From positions 274,112 to 338,111 of the forward strand of contig NZ_FQWB01000005.1 of the NCBI RefSeq assembly GCF_900129545.1: a stretch of DNA of 64,000 nucleotides, in the 5' to 3' direction. Below, one piece after another: positions 19,694 to 27,828 of this stretch. Origin of the DNA: Flavobacterium fluvii (GTDB taxonomy: Bacteria; Bacteroidota; Bacteroidia; Flavobacteriales; Flavobacteriaceae). The position numbers were made by a program, and so were the translations under genes. The notes beneath the pieces were generated by a model, which saw only the letters and a list, made by a program, of their open reading frames with translations, did not search any database and was not told where the DNA came from. Every line of letters begins with the position of its first letter. The stretch's first letter is position 1.

Positions 19694-21271
19694 TCATGAT
19701 TTCTTGTACTGGCTTGGAAATTGGGTTATGGGTTCAATTTTCATTTTTTTGTAAAACACCTCGGCGCCTTCGGACTGGATTTGAATTTTACCTTCGGTTA
19801 CTGGAATGGTTTTATTGTTTGCATCGTAACGAATGTTTTTTACCCGATTGACCACATGACCGTTAACGACATGAATACTCTCATCGTCCAAACAATATAT
19901 CTCTAGGGTATTCCATTCTTCATTTGGTTTTTCAAACAAGCCCGATTTTGCTGCAAATTTTACCGGAACATTTTTTCCTTTTGGATTGTACGTGTATTTA
20001 GATTTGCCATTGGTCAGGATTGTTTTATCCGAAGGCACATCTCCATATACGTCACCCAAAGCATAAAAATCACCGCAATCGCCTTCTTGAACCTGAAACT
20101 CGGCACTGGCCATCCATACGTTCCAAAAAGCACCGTGCGGTCCTTTGGCATGATACAAAATACCACTGTCACTTTTGTCTTTCAAACGTGGTTCCCATTT
20201 TTTATTGCCCCATTTGAATTGGGTCGTGAAGTGATAATTTCCGTATTCTTTTTTGGTCGTCAAGCCTCCGTAGATTTCGCCCGAAACGCGAAGCACGTTT
20301 TCCCCATTCTCTTGTATTATCGAGAATACTTTTTTGGTATCATTATCCAATCCCATTGGTTTTCCTGTTTTTACGTCTGCTGATTTTTCGAAATCAATGT
20401 CTACCGAAGGATGAACCGCTCCCATCCAAGGAGTCCATTTTGACAAATCGGCACCTAGTAAATCCTCTCCTTTTTCATCTATTTTTTCTTTTGTTTGTCC
20501 TAATGCCCAAAGGATTCCTTCCTGTAAATGCTTCAAAAAATCGGCATTCGAATAGGAAGCATCATCATGTCCCATGGCAGTATAAAAAACACGTCCGCCT
20601 TGATAAACATGATACCATGAAATGGGATGATAAGTCCCCATTCGATCGCCCTGATAACTGGTTTCGTCAATACTCAAAAGCACATTTACATAGGATGGCA
20701 CAGGCTTCCTGAAATTATACCATTCATCAAACTTGTCAAAAGTTGCCTTGTAATGTTCTACTGATGAATGTTGACAATTGGGCACTTTATTCAAAGTTGC
20801 ATTTTGTTGTTTGGGATGACTTTTAAACTGGGCTCCCACCATTTCTGCATAGAAAGGCCAATCGAATTCGGTATCTGAAGCGGCGTGCACGCCTACATAA
20901 TTACCTCCTGATTTGATGTAATTTTCAAATGCCGTTTGTTCGTCTGGGTTTAAAATATCACCTGTCGTGTTCAAAAACAAAATGAGGTTGTATTTTGACA
21001 ATTCTTCTTTTGTGAACAAGGAAGCTTCCTCACTGAAATTCATTTTCCAATGTTGCAATCCTCCCATTTTTTTCAAGACTTCAATGCCTTTTCCAATTGA
21101 AGCATGTCTAAAGCCGCCCGTTTTTGAAAAAACCAAAATGCTGGCCGGTGCTCCCGTTTTTGATGCTGTTTGGGCGTTTTCGACCGATTGGGTGGAACTT
21201 GTTTTGCAACTATGGAACAACCCAAAAGATACTAAAAAGGCTATTGCGACAATCTGTTTTTTATAAGTCAT
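19694..21271 (-). CDS. ThuA-domain plus DUF1080 (3-keto-disaccharide hydrolase-like) lipoprotein
   Basis: A 525-residue secreted lipoprotein. The start MTYKKQIVAIAFLVSFG and a Cys near residue 22 (FHSCKTS) suggest a signal peptide II site. A ThuA-like glutamine-amidotransferase-fold domain follows (about residues 45-270), with LFLNTTGDILN, GVHAASDTEFDW, PKQQNATLN and GHDDASYSN. The C-terminal part (about 280-520) is a DUF1080 concanavalin-like domain; related enzymes act on 3-keto-glycosides. The fusion is common in Bacteroidota and probably acts on plant glycans in the periplasm or at the surface. I chose the ATG at 21271; the open frame extends 36 codons upstream but with no signal-like or conserved sequence. 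Confidence 0.88.
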   Translation of the reverse strand: MTYKKQIVAIAFLVSFGLFHSCKTSSTQSVENAQTASKTGAPASILVFSKTGGFRHASIGKGIEVLKKMGGLQHWKMNFSEEASLFTKEELSKYNLILFLNTTGDILNPDEQTAFENYIKSGGNYVGVHAASDTEFDWPFYAEMVGAQFKSHPKQQNATLNKVPNCQHSSVEHYKATFDKFDEWYNFRKPVPSYVNVLLSIDETSYQGDRMGTYHPISWYHVYQGGRVFYTAMGHDDASYSNADFLKHLQEGILWALGQTKEKIDEKGEDLLGADLSKWTPWMGAVHPSVDIDFEKSADVKTGKPMGLDNDTKKVFSIIQENGENVLRVSGEIYGGLTTKKEYGNYHFTTQFKWGNKKWEPRLKDKSDSGILYHAKGPHGAFWNVWMASAEFQVQEGDCGDFYALGDVYGDVPSDKTILTNGKSKYTYNPKGKNVPVKFAAKSGLFEKPNEEWNTLEIYCLDDESIHVVNGHVVNRVKNIRYDANNKTIPVTEGKIQIQSEGAEVFYKKMKIEPITQFPSQYKKS

Positions 21272-21451
21272 GTTTATTTTATGTAATTTGAAAAATCTAA
21301 AAATTATTTGGGTAAAATTTGCAATCCGTAACCACAAAAATAAGCAAAGAGTCATTAAAAAAACTGCAATACCAATCAAAATAAACAGGAATTAAAACTA
21401 AGGATTGAAACAAAGTCCAGCAAATCAAAGCAACATCGAAAAAATTAGCAG

Positions 21452-21509
21452 TACCTTTGCACCAAATTAAAGAAGTACTCCATATAAATAGTGTTTACTT
21501 CATAAACAC
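21452..21509 (+). promoter_or_regulatory. promoter element and leader hairpin before the DEAD-box helicase gene
   Basis: TACCTTTG at 21452-21459 fits the TAnnTTTG -7 consensus, giving a predicted leader of roughly 50 bases. Within it GTGTTTA (21491-21497) pairs with TAAACAC (21503-21509) around loop CTTCA, ending 5 bp before the start codon. The hairpin occupies the ribosome-binding region, so temperature- or helicase-dependent control is possible but unproven. Confidence 0.5.
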
Positions 21510-21514
21510 CATTT

Positions 21515-22801
21515 ATGTCATTCAACTCATTAGGCTTATCTGATGCTTTATTAAAAGCCATCAGCAAAAAAGGATACACAACTCCATCTCCAATACAACA
21601 AAAAGCAATTCCACCCATCTTGGAAGGCAAGGACGTATTGGCATCCGCACAAACAGGAACAGGAAAAACAGCCGGTTTTACCCTACCCATATTGCAAATA
21701 TTGTCACAAGGAAAACATTTGAGTCACAGACCCATTCGTGCCTTGATATTGACCCCAACACGAGAATTGGCCGCACAAATATTAGCCAACATAAAAGAAT
21801 ACAGCGAGTTCGTGGATTTACGAAGCGCCGTAATTTTTGGAGGCGTAAACCAAAATCCCCAAGCCGCCCAAATACGTCAAGGTCTTGATATTTTGGTCGC
21901 CACTCCCGGTCGATTAATCGATTTGCAAAATCAAGGTTTGGTTTCGCTTTCCAAAGTGGAGATTCTGGTTTTGGATGAAGCAGACCGTATGTTGGATATG
22001 GGATTTTTACGTGATATTGAACGCCTTATCAAACTATTGCCATCAAAAAGGCAAAACTTGCTATTTTCGGCAACCTTTTCAAAAGACATCAAGAAATTGG
22101 CAATGGGTATTTTGCACCATCCAGTCCAAGTGGAAGCCACACCAGAAAATACCACAGTGGATGCCATTATCCAAAAAGTATATCCTTGTGCCAAAGAGAA
22201 AAAAACAGAATTAATCATCAAACTGATCACGGAAGGCAACTGGAAACAGATTTTGGTTTTTACCCGTACCAAACAAGGTGCCAACAAGTTGACTGAAAGC
22301 ATGATTAGTTCCGGCATTAGAGCCGCAGCCATTCACGGGAACAAAGGTCAAGGTGCACGAACCAAAGCTTTGGCTGGTTTCAAAGACGGAAGCTTGACCG
22401 CTTTGGTCGCCACGGACATTGCCGCTCGAGGTTTAGATATTCCATTGTTGCCGCATGTCATTAATTTTGAATTGCCCAATATTCCAGAAGATTACGTGCA
22501 CCGAATTGGTCGTACAGGAAGAGCTGGAGCCAGCGGCGAAGCCATTTCATTGTTTAGTCCAGACGAAACCGTTTTTTTACGCGATATCGAAAAATTGGTG
22601 GGCTTGAAATTGCCCAAAGAAAACATCAAAGGTTTTGAGCCAGATCCCAATGCCTCAACGGAACCCATCAAACAAGGGCAAGGAAGACAACAACGCAACT
22701 CAACTCCAAGGAAACCAAAAACGGATAATGCAAACCGAAGCACTAATAACAGCTTTGGCCCAAGACGTCCACAACAAAATAATGACAGGCGTTCCAGGTA
22801 A
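21515..22801 (+). CDS. DEAD-box RNA helicase (RhlE/CsdA-like)
   Basis: ATP-dependent RNA unwinding enzyme, 428 residues. Motifs in order: Q motif with [12 protein letters not shown], motif I AQTGTGKT (45-52), Ia PTRELAAQI, Ib TPGRL, motif II DEAD in [14 protein letters not shown], motif III SAT, then in the second RecA domain [18 protein letters not shown] and HRIGRTGR. The tail from about residue 375 is basic and rich in Asn, Arg and Gln, as in RhlE-type enzymes that act in ribosome assembly or cold adaptation. It stands alone on the plus strand with its own promoter and a structured leader. Confidence 0.95.
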   Translation: MSFNSLGLSDALLKAISKKGYTTPSPIQQKAIPPILEGKDVLASAQTGTGKTAGFTLPILQILSQGKHLSHRPIRALILTPTRELAAQILANIKEYSEFVDLRSAVIFGGVNQNPQAAQIRQGLDILVATPGRLIDLQNQGLVSLSKVEILVLDEADRMLDMGFLRDIERLIKLLPSKRQNLLFSATFSKDIKKLAMGILHHPVQVEATPENTTVDAIIQKVYPCAKEKKTELIIKLITEGNWKQILVFTRTKQGANKLTESMISSGIRAAAIHGNKGQGARTKALAGFKDGSLTALVATDIAARGLDIPLLPHVINFELPNIPEDYVHRIGRTGRAGASGEAISLFSPDETVFLRDIEKLVGLKLPKENIKGFEPDPNASTEPIKQGQGRQQRNSTPRKPKTDNANRSTNNSFGPRRPQQNNDRRSR

Positions 22802-22841
22802 CCTATTCTATACAATCTAGAACTGAAGACTGAGTGTTTTA

Positions 22842-22870
22842 AAATCAATCTTTTGTAAATCAATCTTTTG
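22842..22870 (+). repeat. two-copy tandem repeat upstream of an orphan gene
   Basis: AAATCAATCTTTTG occurs at 22842-22855 and again at 22857-22870, identical and separated by one T. The second copy supplies a TTTTG that could serve as a -33 element, 21 bp before TATCTTTG at 22892-22899. Confidence 0.6.
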
Positions 22871-22891
22871 CCAAAATAGCAACAAAATTGC

Positions 22892-22899
22892 TATCTTTG
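22892..22899 (+). promoter_or_regulatory. putative -7 element abutting a start codon
   Basis: TATCTTTG matches TAnnTTTG, and TTTTG ending at 22870 leaves a 21-bp spacer, close to the Bacteroidota optimum. The element ends one base before the first of three consecutive ATG codons (22900, 22903, 22906). If it is used, the transcript would be leaderless or nearly so. Confidence 0.45.
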
Positions 22900-23304
22900 A
22901 TGATGATGAATACTCAATATCCATATAAAGACAAATTAACAAAATGGTTCCTGGCAGTAACTTTGCTTCTTGGCATTTTTGCTTTTTCTGGATATGCGAA
23001 TAATTTACAATCAAGACAACTTCAGACGACACAAACTGAACTTGTAGTTTCAAACAATCACAAAATTTGTAAACGGGCTATTTCATATAAAAAAGGGATT
23101 GAACTTAGCCTTTTCATTTCTCCTCAAAATAGTTTCGACAAAAACTGGGCAAACGCTTTAATTACACACAACCTGTTGACCAAAGTAAAACTGGATACTA
23201 TTTCAAGGCAGTTTTATTCTCATAAGCCTGCCAACCTCTTTCTACAAGTAAAAACCATTCCCCAAAGTTCTGACGAGGACATTTTTGCAACTTATATAGG
23301 ATAG
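22900..23304 (+). CDS. hypothetical secreted or membrane-anchored protein
   Basis: I do not recognise this 134-residue protein. It has a short polar N terminus, a hydrophobic segment (LTKWFLAVTLLLGIFAFSG, about residues 13-31) that could be a signal peptide or anchor, and a soluble part of about 100 residues with two basic stretches. No repeats or catalytic motifs are seen. The start is one of three consecutive ATGs at 22900-22908; the third fits best if the nearby -7 element is real. It is the first of three unrelated orphan envelope genes on the plus strand. Confidence 0.6.
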   Translation: MMMNTQYPYKDKLTKWFLAVTLLLGIFAFSGYANNLQSRQLQTTQTELVVSNNHKICKRAISYKKGIELSLFISPQNSFDKNWANALITHNLLTKVKLDTISRQFYSHKPANLFLQVKTIPQSSDEDIFATYIG

Positions 23305-23397
23305 TTCTTGTCCTGTATGCCAAATCATTTGGCTTCATTCCATTTTAAAATTCAAAAGTTGTTGCCATTGGCTGCACAATAACTTATTTAAAAAATC

Positions 23398-23595
23398 ATG
23401 AAAAGTTTCAAAAAAACATTAAGACTATTGGGACTTGTACTCCTGATAGTCTTGGCATCCCTTGGAATTGGATTTGTAGGAGGTGTTCCAATTCCTCCAA
23501 CCAAAAAAAGAGAGAACACCATAGAACTAAAAACCGAATTGGTTGAAGACAAGGAGGATGAAACAAAGTTGTTTCAATTCAAGACAAAACAATAA
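23398..23595 (+). CDS. small single-span membrane protein
   Basis: A 65-residue protein with a basic N terminus (MKSFKKTLR), one hydrophobic segment (about residues 10-28), then a P-I-P-P-T-K-K linker and an acidic/basic tail. The pattern is a membrane-anchored peptide with a cytoplasmic or periplasmic tail of about 30 residues. I recognise no family. The composition (membrane span, proline turn, charged tail) favours a real gene, but there is no other support. Confidence 0.5.
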   Translation: MKSFKKTLRLLGLVLLIVLASLGIGFVGGVPIPPTKKRENTIELKTELVEDKEDETKLFQFKTKQ

Positions 23596-23668
23596 TAAAT
23601 AATTCGTAAAATATTTTTTTTTAAAATCTAAAGTATTTATACCTATATTTAATCAAAATGCTCACATA

Positions 23669-24616
23669 ATGTATATTAGACTTTGTTTAATTTTTGTTTC
23701 TACATTTCTATTTATCTCTTGCAAAGAATCAATTGCGGTTACAGACAAATCTGCTCGTAAAGCAGAATTATCAAATTCAAAATATATTGATCCTGAAAAT
23801 CTGCAAGAAAAAGAAAATTTCAAATTATTGTCAGAAACTAGCGAATTACGTTTTTTAGAAATTATAAACAGTAATTTAAAATCTAAGTCTTCTCCGCAAA
23901 ACATTGTGCTTCTTAGTGACAGCATAAATACTGTTAATGGAACTTGGAACCATATAAATACTGTTAATGAGGAATGGAATGGCGTAACTAAACCTGCCAG
24001 TAATTATGCTGTCAATAAACAAAGTGCAGTATTTTCAAATTCTAATTTTAAAGGTCCCGTTTTTAGTTGTATTTTGGTAAAAAAGTATGGCGATTGGGAG
24101 CATCAGCACGCTAATGGTTATGTTATAAAACCTCTAAAAAACAATATTCCTGTAGGCTCCATAAATAAAATATTTCTTGACCTATATTATGATTCCGAGC
24201 TGAGCAGCATACCTGACTTCGACAAAATAAAATCGGTTTATGGGCATCTGCTGTCAGATGAACAAATAAAGAATTGGGATAATGGATTGTTTAATCTAGA
24301 CATCCAGATATCTACCCAAAATAAAAATACTCTGGCCATAAATGTGACCCTTAAAAGAGAAATGGCTGATAAATGGTTGAGAATTGAAGTGCCTCTAAAA
24401 AATATGGAAAGTTGGAATACTGAGAACAAACCTATTGAATTTAAAGACATAACTACGGATACTATTCAAGCCATTTATTTAACAGCGGAGACAAAAAGCA
24501 GATTAGTATATCGAAATCTTGACACTAAAAATTTTAACATAGAAACCACTCCAAAATTGTTTAAAGAAATTGCCTTTAGCATTAAGCGATTTGAATTAGA
24601 AAAAAATAATTTTTAG
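23669..24616 (+). CDS. hypothetical lipoprotein
   Basis: A 315-residue protein with a lipoprotein signal: a hydrophobic stretch ending TFLFISCKES, with the modified Cys at about residue 18. The rest is soluble with no motif I can name. The region around residues 90-110 contains a short internal duplication (NTVNGTWN and NTVNEEWN). It is probably exported to the periplasm or outer membrane. It ends 26 bp before a REP element, at the edge of the transposase island, and the base composition is low in GC like its two upstream neighbours. Confidence 0.65.
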   Translation: MYIRLCLIFVSTFLFISCKESIAVTDKSARKAELSNSKYIDPENLQEKENFKLLSETSELRFLEIINSNLKSKSSPQNIVLLSDSINTVNGTWNHINTVNEEWNGVTKPASNYAVNKQSAVFSNSNFKGPVFSCILVKKYGDWEHQHANGYVIKPLKNNIPVGSINKIFLDLYYDSELSSIPDFDKIKSVYGHLLSDEQIKNWDNGLFNLDIQISTQNKNTLAINVTLKREMADKWLRIEVPLKNMESWNTENKPIEFKDITTDTIQAIYLTAETKSRLVYRNLDTKNFNIETTPKLFKEIAFSIKRFELEKNNF

Positions 24617-24642
24617 TTGTTTAAACATTGGTTTTGGTTTTG

Positions 24643-24691
24643 CTCCGCAAAGTCTCCGACTTTGAGGATGTGATAAAAGGTCTCCGACCTT
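24643..24691 (+). repeat. REP element A
   Basis: The unit starts CTCCGC, then the conserved hairpin CAAAGTC-TCC-GACTTTG, then a GAGGATGTG linker and a second hairpin AAGGTC-TCC-GACCTT (24677-24691). It directly adjoins the stop codon of the transposase gene. Three related copies lie at 25321, 26076 and 26150. Confidence 0.85.
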
Positions 24692-24693
24692 CG

Positions 24694-25299
24694 TTACCAA
24701 TTATAAATAGTGCTAATCGATTGTGGTTTCAAAACATCTAATACCGGATTATCAACTTTTGTAATTGCTATAATTCCACTATTTTCAACATAATTGGAAG
24801 CACTGGAATATACATAATGAGAAGCTTTGGCAACAAATCCTGCTCGAACAGGATTCAAATGAATATAATCCAATTTAGACCAAAAAAACTTTTCTGAAAA
24901 AATTTCTTCGGGGTGATTTCCATATTGCCAAAACTGATATTTTTCATTTCGGCCATGACTTTTGCAAGCAAATTCAAAACGTTTCAACATCCAGTCGGCC
25001 CTACTTTCTGGCTCAGTTTCTATTTTATTCAAAATGGTCTTTGCCGTAAACTTCTTAAAATCCCGAATCAAATCGGATAATTTACTATTTTCTGACTGAA
25101 TGATTAAATGAATATGATTGGACATAATTACAAATCCATACAAAATCATTCCTTTGTTTTTTAAACAAAAATCCAGACTTTCGATGACACAATCTTTATA
25201 GGTTTTCCTGGAAAAAACATCAACCCAGTCCACAACCGTTGCAGTTATAAAATGCGCTTTGGATTGATCTCGAATTATGAATCCCTCTTTCTCTTTCAT
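24694..25299 (-). CDS. REP-associated transposase (RAYT, Y1/IS200-like HUH family)
   Basis: A 201-residue single-strand-DNA transposase-like protein. The HUH motif is present as SNHIHLIIQ (His62, His64), and the C-terminal signature LDYIHLNPVRAGFV (about 143-156) is typical of RAYT proteins. The helix that normally carries the catalytic Tyr reads RDFKKFTAKTI, with Phe84 where related proteins often have Tyr. Either another Tyr serves or the protein is a variant; alignment would decide. It lies between REP elements A and B, which point inwards at the gene from both sides, the usual arrangement for a RAYT and its cognate repeats. It has no IS200-type left and right ends beyond these repeats and no accessory TnpB. 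Confidence 0.9.
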   Translation of the reverse strand: MKEKEGFIIRDQSKAHFITATVVDWVDVFSRKTYKDCVIESLDFCLKNKGMILYGFVIMSNHIHLIIQSENSKLSDLIRDFKKFTAKTILNKIETEPESRADWMLKRFEFACKSHGRNEKYQFWQYGNHPEEIFSEKFFWSKLDYIHLNPVRAGFVAKASHYVYSSASNYVENSGIIAITKVDNPVLDVLKPQSISTIYNW

Positions 25300-25320
25300 T
25301 TTGTTTTTTTTTTTTAAAAG

Positions 25321-25369
25321 TCAGTCAGAGACTGAAAATCACTACCTCAAAGTCGGAGACTTTGCGGAG
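25321..25369 (-). repeat. REP element B (inverted relative to A)
   Basis: On the minus strand it reads CTCCGC, the hairpin CAAAGTC-TCC-GACTTTG, a GAGGTAGTGATTT linker, then TCAGTC-TCT-GACTGA. It lies 22 bp upstream of the transposase start codon and mirrors element A on the other side of the gene. Confidence 0.85.
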
Positions 25370-25431
25370 CTTGGGTTAGATTTATTGTAAGTAAATTACG
25401 AAATAAAATCTTATTAATTAAAATACATAAT

Positions 25432-26018
25432 TTAATATTTAACTGAACAACACCTTATAAAATCAACACCAAGCTCACTTAAAACATAGTAAACTGGAAT
25501 AACCTCATCATCCATAAAAATAAAACCTTCCATAATTTCTCGTTTTATTAAACCCAATCGAGTTAAATTAAAATATCAATTCCTGAAATTTGAAACTCTT
25601 TTACTTCAATACTCTCTGTGTCTTTAATTCTGTCAAGTTCTAAAACTTCATTTCTTGATAATTGACTTAAAATAGAAGGATAGATTGAGGATTCATATTT
25701 TTCGTTTGCATCACTAAAATTGACTATCAAATTAGACCATTTTTGTTGAAGTGTTTCATCTTCTTCAAGTGAAGAAAATTCTAATAAGGGAATGAGTGTT
25801 TTAAGATTTATTTGTTTGATTGAGATATTATTTTCCTCAGCAATTTTCTTTGCTTCCGAAAATATCTTTATTTGATTTTTTAATCTCCTTGTTCTTAATT
25901 TATCAGCTAATAATAGTCCAGCTTCTTCGAGTGGTGAACCAGCCAACTTTTCAAGGAATCCGCCAACTAAATCAATTCCTTTTTCAATTGCTGTTGATGA
26001 TATATCTATTTTATTCAT
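25432..26018 (-). pseudogene. DUF4393 (Abi-alpha) gene with a probable 1-base deletion
   Basis: Reading from the ATG at 26018, the frame gives 151 residues ending at a stop at 25563. The core KAEKI-like helix, INLKTLIPLLEFSSLEEDE and LQQKWSNLIVNF are typical of the DUF4393/Abi-alpha family. Just past residue 147 the coding sequence continues in another frame: from 25575 to the stop at 25432 it reads NLTRLGLIKREIMEG and then SELGVDFIRCCSVKY, as expected for the end of this family. Adding one base in the A/T-rich stretch around 25566-25577 restores a 195-residue protein. It is therefore a broken gene, a sequencing error, or less likely a programmed frameshift. Some family members are linked to abortive phage infection. 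REP elements flank it on both sides. Confidence 0.75.
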
Positions 26019-26075
26019 AGTTTATTTTATTGGTTAATAAAAGGTATTTAAAAAAAATTAAGCTGTTAGGCCTCG

Positions 26076-26125
26076 CTCCGCAAAGTCTCCGACTTTGTGG
26101 ATGTGTTCGTCAGTCTCTGACTGAC
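26076..26125 (+). repeat. REP element C
   Basis: CTCCGC is followed by the hairpin CAAAGTC-TCC-GACTTTG, a GTGGATGTG linker, and the hairpin GTCAGTC-TCT-GACTGAC (26109-26125). With element D it forms an inverted pair separated by 24 bp, like a BIME. Confidence 0.85.
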
Positions 26126-26149
26126 CATAAAATTAAACCCAAAATAAAG

Positions 26150-26198
26150 TCGGTTGGAAACCGAAAATCACTCCCTCAAAGTCGGAGACTTTGCGGAG
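26150..26198 (-). repeat. REP element D (inverted relative to C)
   Basis: On the minus strand it reads CTCCGC, the hairpin CAAAGTC-TCC-GACTTTG, a GAGGGAGTGATT linker, then TCGGTT-TCC-AACCGA. The last hairpin differs from those of A, B and C in both arms but still pairs perfectly. The element sits 16 bp from the end of comM. Confidence 0.85.
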
Positions 26199-26214
26199 CA
26201 TTGTACTAAATTAA

Positions 26215-27750
26215 CTACCCCAACCACCCATCACGATCCAAGCTTCTGTACTGAATCGCTTCGGAAATGTGGGAAGAAATTACTTTTGGCGAAGCTTCCA
26301 AGTCAGCAATAGTCCTGGCTACTTTCAGGATTCTGTCATAGGCCCGCGCCGAAAGATTCAAGCGCTCCATTGCTGTTTTCAACAATTGTTTGGAATCATC
26401 GTCAAGGGCGCAATGTTCCCGAATGTGTTTGGTATTCATTTGGGCATTGTAATGGATATTTTCCATTTGGATGAAACGTTCCGACTGGATTTCCCTAGCA
26501 GAAGTCACTCTTTTTCGAATATCAACACTACTTTCGGCTTTGTTGTCATCGGACAATTTTTCGAAAGGAACAGGCGTCACTTCAATATGAATGTCGATTC
26601 TGTCCAACAATGGCCCCGAAATTTTGCTCAAATAGCGTTGCATTTCGTGTGGTGAAGAAGTTTGCGGCGAATCGGGATCGTTGAAAAACCCACTCGGACT
26701 CGGATTCATACTGGCCACCAACATAAAAGACGAAGGATAAGTCACAGTAAACTTGGCTCTGGAAATGGTCACTTCCCTGTCTTCCAATGGTTGGCGCATC
26801 ACTTCGAGAACATCTCGTTTGAATTCGGGCAATTCGTCCAGAAACAAAACGCCATTGTGTGCCATCGAAATTTCACCGGGTTGTGGATAACTTCCGCCTC
26901 CAACTAAAGCCACATTCGAAATGGTGTGATGCGGACTTCGAAACGGTCGTTGGTTCATCAATCCCGCTTCTTTCAACTTTCCGGCGACACTGTGAATTTT
27001 GGTGGTTTCGAGTGCTTCGCGCAAAGTCATTGGCGGCAAAATACTGGGCAAACGTTTGGCAAGCATTGTTTTCCCTGCTCCCGGCGGCCCAATAAGAATG
27101 ATGTTATGTCCTCCGGCTGCGGCAATTTCCATGCAACGTTTGATGCTTTCTTGCCCTTTCACATCGCTAAAATCGAATTCGGGAAAATCCAAGGTTTTAT
27201 AAAATTCGGCTCTAGTATCGATTGTCGTTGGTTCCAAATTGCCTTTTCCTTCGAAGAAATCAATGACTTCCTGCAGATTTTCGACACCATAAACATCCAA
27301 TCCCGTGACAATTGCGGCTTCCTTCACGTTTTGTTTCGGCAAGAAGAAACCCTTGAAACCTTCTTCTTTGGCTTTTATGGCTATCGGTAAAGCCCCTTTT
27401 ATGGGTTGCAAACTTCCGTCCAATGAAAGTTCGCCCATAATAATATATTGGTCTATTTCGTCTGCTTTTATTTGGGTGGAAGCCACAAGAATACCCATGG
27501 CAAGCGTCAAATCATAAGCCGAGCCTTCTTTTCTCAAATCGGCGGGAGCCATATTGATGGTAATTTTCTTGCCCGGCATATTAAGGCCGTTGTTTTTGAG
27601 AGCGGCAGCAATTCGATAACTGCTTTCCTTGATGGCGTTGTCCGGCAAACCAACCAAATGGTAACCAATTCCCTTGTCCATATTAACCTCAACGGTAATC
27701 GTGGTGGCTTCGACTCCAAAAACGGCACTTCCAAAAACTTTGATTAGCAT
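26215..27750 (-). CDS. comM: YifB/ComM-family AAA+ ATPase
   Basis: A 511-residue magnesium-chelatase-like AAA+ protein. ComM is a hexameric helicase that promotes branch migration when transformed DNA is integrated. The N-terminal ChlI-like domain (residues 1-165, with MAPADLRKEGSAYDL) precedes the AAA+ core with Walker A GPPGAGKT (221-228), Walker B VLFLDELPEF (301-310) and the arginine-finger region near SGPLLDRIDIHIE. The C-terminal Mg_chelatase_C domain ends with LSARAYDRILKVARTIADL. It ends 16 bp from REP element D. The identification is strong; the role in competence is by homology. Confidence 0.95.
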   Translation of the reverse strand: MLIKVFGSAVFGVEATTITVEVNMDKGIGYHLVGLPDNAIKESSYRIAAALKNNGLNMPGKKITINMAPADLRKEGSAYDLTLAMGILVASTQIKADEIDQYIIMGELSLDGSLQPIKGALPIAIKAKEEGFKGFFLPKQNVKEAAIVTGLDVYGVENLQEVIDFFEGKGNLEPTTIDTRAEFYKTLDFPEFDFSDVKGQESIKRCMEIAAAGGHNIILIGPPGAGKTMLAKRLPSILPPMTLREALETTKIHSVAGKLKEAGLMNQRPFRSPHHTISNVALVGGGSYPQPGEISMAHNGVLFLDELPEFKRDVLEVMRQPLEDREVTISRAKFTVTYPSSFMLVASMNPSPSGFFNDPDSPQTSSPHEMQRYLSKISGPLLDRIDIHIEVTPVPFEKLSDDNKAESSVDIRKRVTSAREIQSERFIQMENIHYNAQMNTKHIREHCALDDDSKQLLKTAMERLNLSARAYDRILKVARTIADLEASPKVISSHISEAIQYRSLDRDGWLG

Positions 27751-27828
27751 ATAAAATAGTTTTATTTAAACATAAAAGACTTCAATTTTATAACAAAGAG
27801 GGAGATTATTACTCTAGTCTTGCATTTC

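Noticed and set aside
19694..21379. Longer version of the ThuA/DUF1080 protein starting at 21379
   Set aside because: The extra 36 residues show no signal peptide logic, while the ATG at 21271 gives a normal lipoprotein start.
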